28,716 nt of DNA from Euryarchaeota archaeon UBA58 (GTDB lineage Archaea; Thermoplasmatota; Poseidoniia; Poseidoniales; Thalassarchaeaceae): contig DAHR01000013.1 in NCBI GenBank assembly GCA_002498525.1, forward strand, positions 1-28,716. The letters are read 5' to 3'. The notes beneath the pieces are model-generated. The model saw nothing but the letters and a program-made list of their open reading frames with translations, ran no database searches and was not told where the DNA came from. Every line of letters begins with the position of its first letter. The stretch's first letter is position 1. The translations under genes were made by a program, and so were the position numbers. Shown piece by piece: positions 25,512 through 28,716 of this stretch.

Positions 25512-25566
25512 ACAGTTACGAGTAAGGTTTAAATAGTGAAAGCACCACTATACAACTACGAGTTAA
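25512..25566 (+). promoter_or_regulatory. TFB promoter: TATA box flanked by two direct repeats
   Basis: TTTAAATA at 25528-25535 is a good archaeal TATA box; a start about 26 bases downstream would leave a leader of roughly 10 bases before ATG 25568, with no Shine-Dalgarno sequence. A motif ACARYTACGAGT occurs before it (25512-25523) and again just before the ATG (25552-25563), 40 bases apart, 10 of 12 positions identical. These could be operator sites, perhaps for autoregulation; that is inference. Confidence 0.55.
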
Positions 25567-25567
25567 C

Positions 25568-26590
25568 ATGATTGAACGACACACCACTAAGCAGGCGGCC
25601 GACGAAAAGAAGGCTGTGAAGAACGCAAACAGGCGTAAGCCATTGACGCCGGCGACACGCCCCTCTCAGAGCCGCAATACGGATTCCATCTCTGGAGCCT
25701 GCAGAATCTGCGGTGACCACGAATGGGATACTGACGTCACCCGAGGTGAGACCAGTTGCGCGACCTGCGGCTACGTCGCGGCGCAGAACATGATAGATCC
25801 TGGAGCCGAGTGGATCAACCACTCCAATGGCGATGACAGGAGTCGAGTCGGCGCGCCGACGACCTTGACGCTTTCAGACAAAGGTCTCTCGACGGAGATC
25901 AGTCGCGGCGACCTCTCTGCCGGTGCTGCGAAACGGCACGGCATGAACAGCCGCGCTGCACGCGACTGGCGCCGGCGTCAGCGAATCGACCAGCGCAGCA
26001 AGACCCGTGACAGTCGATCGAGGAATCTGATGCAGGCGATGCAGTTCATCCGCGACCGCGGTTCCCTGCCGCCACAGATCCAGCAGCAAGCCGCATCACT
26101 CTACCGACACTCGGTCGAGCGCGGACTCGTCACCGGACGAAGCATCCGTGGCGTCTCGGCAGCATGTGTCTACATCGCCGCTCGAGAAGCGAAGGTTCCT
26201 CGAAGAATCGAACAGATAGCAGAAGCCTTCGACATGCGAAGCGAAGTTGAGAAGAAGGAGCTGAAGCGGACCATTCGTCTAGTCGCACGACACCTCGGCA
26301 CCCACCACATCACCGGGCCGGACGAATACTTCGAGAAGTTCCACTCCGACCTGCAATTACCGCCTTCAGTACTGGGCCAAGCCCGAGACCTGTGGCGGAA
26401 GGTCGGCGAGGATCTTTCGTGGCAAGGCAAGAAACCCTCAGGAATCGCAGGAGTCATCCTCTACCGCGCATCCCAGGAAAGCACTTCGCCGCGCACACAA
26501 AGCGAAGTCTGCAAGGTCTCAGGAATCAGCGAAGTCACACTCCGTGGACTGCTCAAGAACCTCAACCAGCTCCAACCCCCAGCCGTCTGA
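25568..26590 (+). CDS. tfb: Transcription initiation factor B (TFIIB homologue)
   Basis: The 340-residue protein is archaeal TFB, which binds TBP-TATA and BRE DNA and recruits RNA polymerase. The zinc ribbon uses C45, C48, C64 and C67 (CRICG, CATCG); the B-reader/linker follows with GAEWINH, RSRVGAPTTLT, DKGLSTEISRGD. Two cyclin-fold repeats cover about 145-240 and 245-335 (RSIRGVSAACVYIAAREAKVPR; GKKPSGIAGVILYRASQ). The ribbon is preceded by an unusually long basic, Lys/Arg/Thr-rich extension of about 44 residues. ATG 25568 is about 36 bases from the TATA box centre. Archaea of this group often carry more than one TFB, so this could be a specialised copy. A GCCGTC/GACGGC hairpin spans its stop. 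Confidence 0.96.
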   Translation: MIERHTTKQAADEKKAVKNANRRKPLTPATRPSQSRNTDSISGACRICGDHEWDTDVTRGETSCATCGYVAAQNMIDPGAEWINHSNGDDRSRVGAPTTLTLSDKGLSTEISRGDLSAGAAKRHGMNSRAARDWRRRQRIDQRSKTRDSRSRNLMQAMQFIRDRGSLPPQIQQQAASLYRHSVERGLVTGRSIRGVSAACVYIAAREAKVPRRIEQIAEAFDMRSEVEKKELKRTIRLVARHLGTHHITGPDEYFEKFHSDLQLPPSVLGQARDLWRKVGEDLSWQGKKPSGIAGVILYRASQESTSPRTQSEVCKVSGISEVTLRGLLKNLNQLQPPAV

Positions 26591-26606
26591 TTTCCAATCC
26601 GACGGC
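26582..26606 (+). terminator. Hairpin spanning the TFB stop codon
   Basis: GCCGTC (26582-26587) pairs with GACGGC (26601-26606), enclosing the stop TGA at 26588-26590 in a 13-base loop. There is no T-run. It may mark the transcript end of tfb. Confidence 0.4.
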
Positions 26607-26622
26607 AGGGTGGATGCACGCA

Positions 26623-26630
26623 TTCAAATA
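26623..26630 (+). promoter_or_regulatory. TATA-like box for a possible leaderless micro-operon
   Basis: TTCAAATA is centred about 26 bases before ATG 26653, the exact geometry expected when an archaeal transcript begins at the start codon. It resembles the TTTAAATA of the tfb promoter. Confidence 0.45.
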
Positions 26631-26652
26631 GGTCCTGCGAAGCGAACAGAAC

Positions 26653-26727
26653 ATGGATGCTAACACCTCTTTACTCGTTTCGGACCCCAAACGAAGAATG
26701 AGAGTTCTAATGGATTTCGGACAATGA
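26653..26727 (+). CDS. Possible 24-residue leader peptide
   Basis: ATG 26653 opens MDANTSLLVSDPKRRMRVLMDFGQ-like reading of 24 codons ending TGA at 26725-26727, four bases before the next small ORF. Support is positional only: a TATA-like box at leaderless distance. It could be a coupling or regulatory leader peptide, or chance. It contains TTACTCGT (26671-26678), the reverse complement of part of the tfb promoter repeat. Confidence 0.3.
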   Translation: MDANTSLLVSDPKRRMRVLMDFGQ

Positions 26728-26731
26728 AATC

Positions 26732-26887
26732 ATGGCGTTAACAGGATGGAAAGCAGCGCTGCTCATCTTCCTAGCCGCGGGCGCAGCTGTACTTGGGTGG
26801 GCAATTTTTGAAGGATGGAGGCCTTGGGAGTATACGCCCGGATACCTGTGGCATGAATTGATGGGCTGGTTAGGTCTAACCACTTGA
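26732..26887 (+). CDS. Small single-span membrane protein (51 residues)
   Basis: The frame encodes a Lys-preceded hydrophobic helix (about residues 8-25, ALLIFLAAGAAVLGWAIF) followed by a Trp/Tyr-rich amphipathic end (WRPWEYTPGYLWHELMGWL). Both the clean membrane span and the aromatic interface belt are what a real small membrane protein looks like; codon choice resembles neighbours. There is no Shine-Dalgarno sequence, so translation may be coupled to the 24-codon ORF ending four bases upstream. I know no family for it. It is followed by an inverted repeat 14 bases after the stop. Confidence 0.5.
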   Translation: MALTGWKAALLIFLAAGAAVLGWAIFEGWRPWEYTPGYLWHELMGWLGLTT

Positions 26888-26900
26888 ATTCTGACAATCT

Positions 26901-26930
26901 TGGTGAATAACACGATACTGATTATCACCA
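26901..26930 (+). terminator. Inverted repeat after the small membrane protein
   Basis: TGGTGA (26901-26906) and TCACCA (26925-26930) are perfect arms; pairing extends inward through ATAA/TTAT with one bulged base. It begins 14 bases after the stop at 26885-26887 and may act as a 3' end or as an operator for the next gene. Confidence 0.4.
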
Positions 26931-26961
26931 ATCCCATGGGTACCCTTTGAGTCGGTACTGA

Positions 26962-27005
26962 CCCTCGTGAGTCCGGAATCTCAGGGGTTTAGATCCACGA
27001 GAGGG
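26962..27005 (+). other. Long-range inverted repeat
   Basis: CTCGTG (26964-26969) pairs with CACGAG (26996-27001), with flanking CC and GG able to extend the helix past a bulge. The loop is 26 bases and can fold alternatively through TGAG/CTCA. It directly precedes the tRNA-Ala-like 15-mer. Function unknown. Confidence 0.3.
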
Positions 27006-27020
27006 TGGTGGACGCTGGGG
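27006..27020 (-). repeat. 15-bp copy of the tRNA-Ala 3' end
   Basis: These 15 bases are identical to 27497-27511, i.e. CCA, discriminator, acceptor 3' strand and the first CCC of the T arm of tRNA-Ala, in the same orientation. Identity stops sharply on both sides and no acceptor 5' strand exists nearby, so this is a fragment, not a gene. Such fragments are typical remnants of integration at tRNA 3' ends; that reading is inference. Confidence 0.5.
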
Positions 27021-27064
27021 CTCCCACCATTCTCTTAATGTCTAGCTCCCGAGGTGGAACCATC

Positions 27065-27418
27065 ATGGGATTCAAGTCGAGGGTTCGTAAGCGACGCGGA
27101 AACACAGGCAAAGGCACCTCGGAGGACGGAGATTCCGAAGAGTACGAGGGTCAGATTAGATGCGACATCATCGAATGTGGCAACTGGGCCGACAAGAAGA
27201 TCGGGGGGCGCAAGATGGCTTATGACAGGGCAGTGGAGGTATGGGGAGCTTCGGGTGTATCTCGTAAGGTACGCAAGGTGTCCCTGTGCAAGCCCTGCTA
27301 CCGGACATGGAAGAAGGAGAAGAAGGGTGAGCCCAAGGAATGGGTATCGAAAGGAAAGGGGCCATTAGGTAATGCCCCCCCCACTTCCACGCCAGTCAGA
27401 AGTTTCGATCAGCCGTGA
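27065..27418 (+). CDS. Small basic Cys4 (zinc-binding-like) protein
   Basis: The 117-residue product begins MGFKSRVRKRRGN and is strongly basic. Four cysteines in two pairs, C33-x4-C38 and C75-KP-C78, with WADKKIGGRKMAYDRAVEVW between, suggest one zinc site; the second pair is followed by YRTWKKEKKGEPKEW. The C-terminal 20 residues are Pro/Ser-rich. ATG 27065 is chosen because GAGGTGGA (27051-27058) stands six bases upstream; a GTG at 27005 would translate through the tRNA-like fragment and is rejected. No named family is recognised; nucleic-acid or ribosome binding is inferred from charge and cysteines. It lies between the tRNA-Ala fragment and tRNA-Ala. Confidence 0.8.
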   Translation: MGFKSRVRKRRGNTGKGTSEDGDSEEYEGQIRCDIIECGNWADKKIGGRKMAYDRAVEVWGASGVSRKVRKVSLCKPCYRTWKKEKKGEPKEWVSKGKGPLGNAPPTSTPVRSFDQP

Positions 27419-27461
27419 GGATGCTTTCCTCTGGGGTTCATAACTCGGGACAAATCCTTGC

Positions 27462-27494
27462 TAGAGCCCCTCACAGCGAGGGGTATGGACTCTA
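27462..27494 (+). terminator. Hairpin between the Cys4 gene and tRNA-Ala
   Basis: CCCCTC (27467-27472) pairs with GAGGGG (27478-27483) around a 5-base loop; TAGAG (27462-27466) and CTCTA (27490-27494) extend the stem past a 6-base bulge. It can serve either convergent transcript: the Cys4 gene on + or the tRNA on -. Confidence 0.45.
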
Positions 27495-27496
27495 AA

Positions 27497-27573
27497 TGGT
27501 GGACGCTGGGGGATTTGAACCCCCGGCCCCTTGGTTGCAAACCAAGTGCTCTTCCAAGCTGAGCTAAGCGCCC
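27497..27573 (-). tRNA. tRNA-Ala (TGC)
   Basis: On the minus strand the acceptor GGGCGCT / AGCGTCC pairs with the alanine identity wobble G3-U70, the anticodon arm is CTTGG-TTTGCAA-CCAAG with anticodon TGC, the T arm is GGGGG-TTCAAAT-CCCCC, and discriminator A is followed by an encoded CCA (27497-27499). No intron. Confidence 0.97.
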
Positions 27574-27628
27574 GTCGAACCCGCCGACCGAGCCGGGGTT
27601 CTTGAGTTGAACCGTTCAGGGAATGCAC

Positions 27629-28225
27629 TCATTCCTCCTCTTCGGTAGAGCAAAGAAGTTTGAGCAATATGAATGAAGCCCCGAACAACGATAGTACGAT
27701 GAGTGAGCGGAGATAGGCGGCACGGTGCTCCTCCGGAACTGGTTGGTCTGAGGGCTCGGTCACCGAATCATGCTCATCGAGCGCATAATTGGCGTAGAAT
27801 GGATGCTCGGCGAGTGCACCCTCGTATTCAATCTGGACCGACATCGTCAGGTTGCTTGGCAGCAGTCCTGTCTCAGGCGACAGATGAACCAAGGCAGCAG
27901 CCTGACAATCCTCATCCAATTTGTGGCCGGTCTCGTTCGTCTCGCAGGAAGTGTCCATCCAACCTGTATCGATATCATCGACCCCTTCGAATGTGCCATC
28001 GCCATCAGCGTCGATCAATACGCGATGGCGAGCACTGTCTCTCGAATCGTGGTTGCGGAAGAAGAGATAGTCACCCTCGAAAAGAATCCCCTCACCAACA
28101 CCGGATGGTAGGGGTCCTTCGTCGAGAAGAATCACTGTGAACTCCTTCTGCTCGTGGGCGCTGACCGCAGGCAGCAGCAGGAGGACGGTGACTGCCATCA
28201 ATATCAGTCGAGTCGTGCGGGCCAT
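27629..28225 (-). CDS. Small secreted/membrane-anchored protein of unknown function
   Basis: The 198-residue protein has a signal peptide (hydrophobic 7-20, cut expected after VSA near 23), an extracellular domain of about 145 residues, and a C-terminal membrane helix (about 172-191, SLIVLSLFGASFILLKLLC) followed by STEEEE. The outside domain has an FFRNHDSRDSARHRVLID segment, an Asp/Gly stretch DADGDGTFEGVDDIDTG and two Cys (SCETNE, DEDCQ) that may form a disulfide. The pattern of a short beta-rich secreted domain with HD/H residues is loosely cupredoxin-like, but I cannot assign it. ATG 28225 diverges from the LVIVD gene with 54 bases between starts. Confidence 0.75.
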   Translation of the reverse strand: MARTTRLILMAVTVLLLLPAVSAHEQKEFTVILLDEGPLPSGVGEGILFEGDYLFFRNHDSRDSARHRVLIDADGDGTFEGVDDIDTGWMDTSCETNETGHKLDEDCQAAALVHLSPETGLLPSNLTMSVQIEYEGALAEHPFYANYALDEHDSVTEPSDQPVPEEHRAAYLRSLIVLSLFGASFILLKLLCSTEEEE

Positions 28226-28279
28226 GTTTCTGACCGCCGTGATGCAAAGACTTCAACATGACTCGGAGGGTGGGCGAGA

Positions 28280-28716
28280 ATGATGGATGCTCAGAGGGTG
28301 GTGCTCGCCGTTGGCCTAGCAGCCACCTTACTCATCGCCGGCGCGGCTTCGATTCTGTTGATGAAAGACACTTCTAACAACCCCGAAAGCCGATATGGGA
28401 TGATCGACCCATTGCTCGATTCCGAGGAGCACGACCATCGTAACGCCAGCGAGCACGCGCTCTACACAGACAATATCCAACCTGTCTCATTCAACCAATT
28501 GACCGCACCCGGTAACGCCGAGATCCAAGTCGCAGACTCTCCAGACGGTCGAACCTACGCCTACATCGCCGGTTGGTCAGAGATGCACATCGTCGACGTC
28601 ACCGATCCCTCGAATACAACCGTCACCGGTGTCTATTACGACCCTAACACACAGGTTCTCGACGTCAAATATCTCGAGTACAACAGTCGCGAATACGTCA
28701 TCGTCCAGAACCAGAT
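28280..28716 (+). CDS. LVIVD-repeat surface protein (3' partial)
   Basis: The frame is open to the window end, giving about 145 codons. ATG 28280 (an ATG follows in frame at once) is preceded by GGAGGG about nine bases upstream. The product starts with a short charged segment and a hydrophobic signal/anchor helix (about 7-27), a His/Asp/Glu-rich linker, then a beta-propeller blade AYIAGWSEMHIVDVTDPSNTTVTGVYYD, which matches LVIVD repeats known from archaeal and bacterial cell-surface proteins. A binding or choice-of-anchor scaffold role is usual; no enzyme motif is visible in the part present. Confidence 0.75.
   Translation, partial: MMDAQRVVLAVGLAATLLIAGAASILLMKDTSNNPESRYGMIDPLLDSEEHDHRNASEHALYTDNIQPVSFNQLTAPGNAEIQVADSPDGRTYAYIAGWSEMHIVDVTDPSNTTVTGVYYDPNTQVLDVKYLEYNSREYVIVQNQ

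Larger units (their letters stand above)
26591..27064. other. 474-base interval without a long gene
   Basis: No ORF above 60 codons is convincing here. It holds a TATA-like TTCAAATA, a 24-codon and a 51-codon ORF, two inverted repeats (26901-26930 and 26962-27005), a 15-bp copy of the tRNA-Ala 3' end (27006-27020) and the ribosome binding site of the following Cys4 protein. A minus-strand frame at 26707-26937 is treated as a shadow. Confidence 0.6.

Noticed and set aside
27006..27060. A second tRNA gene at the 15-bp repeat
   Set aside because: No 5' acceptor strand, D arm or anticodon arm can be found on either side; only the 3' end is present.
27005..27064. GTG start for the Cys4 protein at 27005
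   Set aside because: It would translate the tRNA-Ala fragment; ATG 27065 has a good Shine-Dalgarno sequence at the right distance.

Overview
The window looks like the chromosome of a marine planktonic euryarchaeon, most likely Marine Group II (Ca. Poseidoniales, Thermoplasmatota) or a close relative. Direct evidence for an archaeon is a transcription factor B gene, TATA boxes close to start codons, a stand-alone GMP synthase ATP-pyrophosphatase subunit, and two acidic surface proteins ending in PGF-CTERM-type tails. The lineage is inferred from gene content (split glycine decarboxylase, bacterial-type thymidine phosphorylase, very large secreted Ca-binding and peptidase proteins); no marker-gene phylogeny was possible.

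Layout. 1-5157 (+): a 5'-truncated secreted PhoX/lamin-tail/phospholipase D fusion, overlapped by thymidine phosphorylase, then a multi-pass acyltransferase-like membrane protein. 5164-10470 (-): a 1324-residue lipoprotein with Ig-like repeats and a TCAF/M60-type zinc peptidase domain, preceded by glyA. 10579-15492 (+): two adjacent thrombospondin type-3 repeat surface proteins. 15584-15659 (-): tRNA-Asn. 15913-21230 (-): a run gcvPA - gcvPB - membrane protein - purE - guaAB, closed by a strong two-part stem-loop. 21324-22169 (+): a degenerate SDR/epimerase. 22163-25424 (-): an EF-hand protein and gcvT. 25568-26590 (+): TFB. 26653-27418 (+): two micro-ORFs and a small Cys4 basic protein. 27497-27573 (-): tRNA-Ala. 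27629-28225 (-): a small signal-anchored protein. 28280-end (+): a 3'-truncated LVIVD-repeat protein.

How the genes fit together. glyA, gcvPA, gcvPB and gcvT are all within 16 kb and make glycine/serine-derived 5,10-methylene-tetrahydrofolate; purE and guaAB follow gcvPB on the same strand, so one-carbon supply and purine synthesis are physically linked (gcvH and the GMPS glutaminase subunit are not in the window). The PhoX/LTD/PLD protein and deoA overlap by ATGA, which suggests extracellular phosphodiester or DNA breakdown coupled to nucleoside salvage. The lipoprotein peptidase and the Ca-binding repeat proteins fit a particle-attached, polymer-degrading lifestyle.

Less expected features: a tandem EF-hand pair in a protein without signal peptide and with a Shine-Dalgarno-supported TTG start; an exact 120-nt repeat giving a Cys every 20 residues; a 15-bp copy of the tRNA-Ala 3' end about 490 bp from the gene; a possible leaderless micro-operon downstream of TFB; and repeated hairpins at stop codons.
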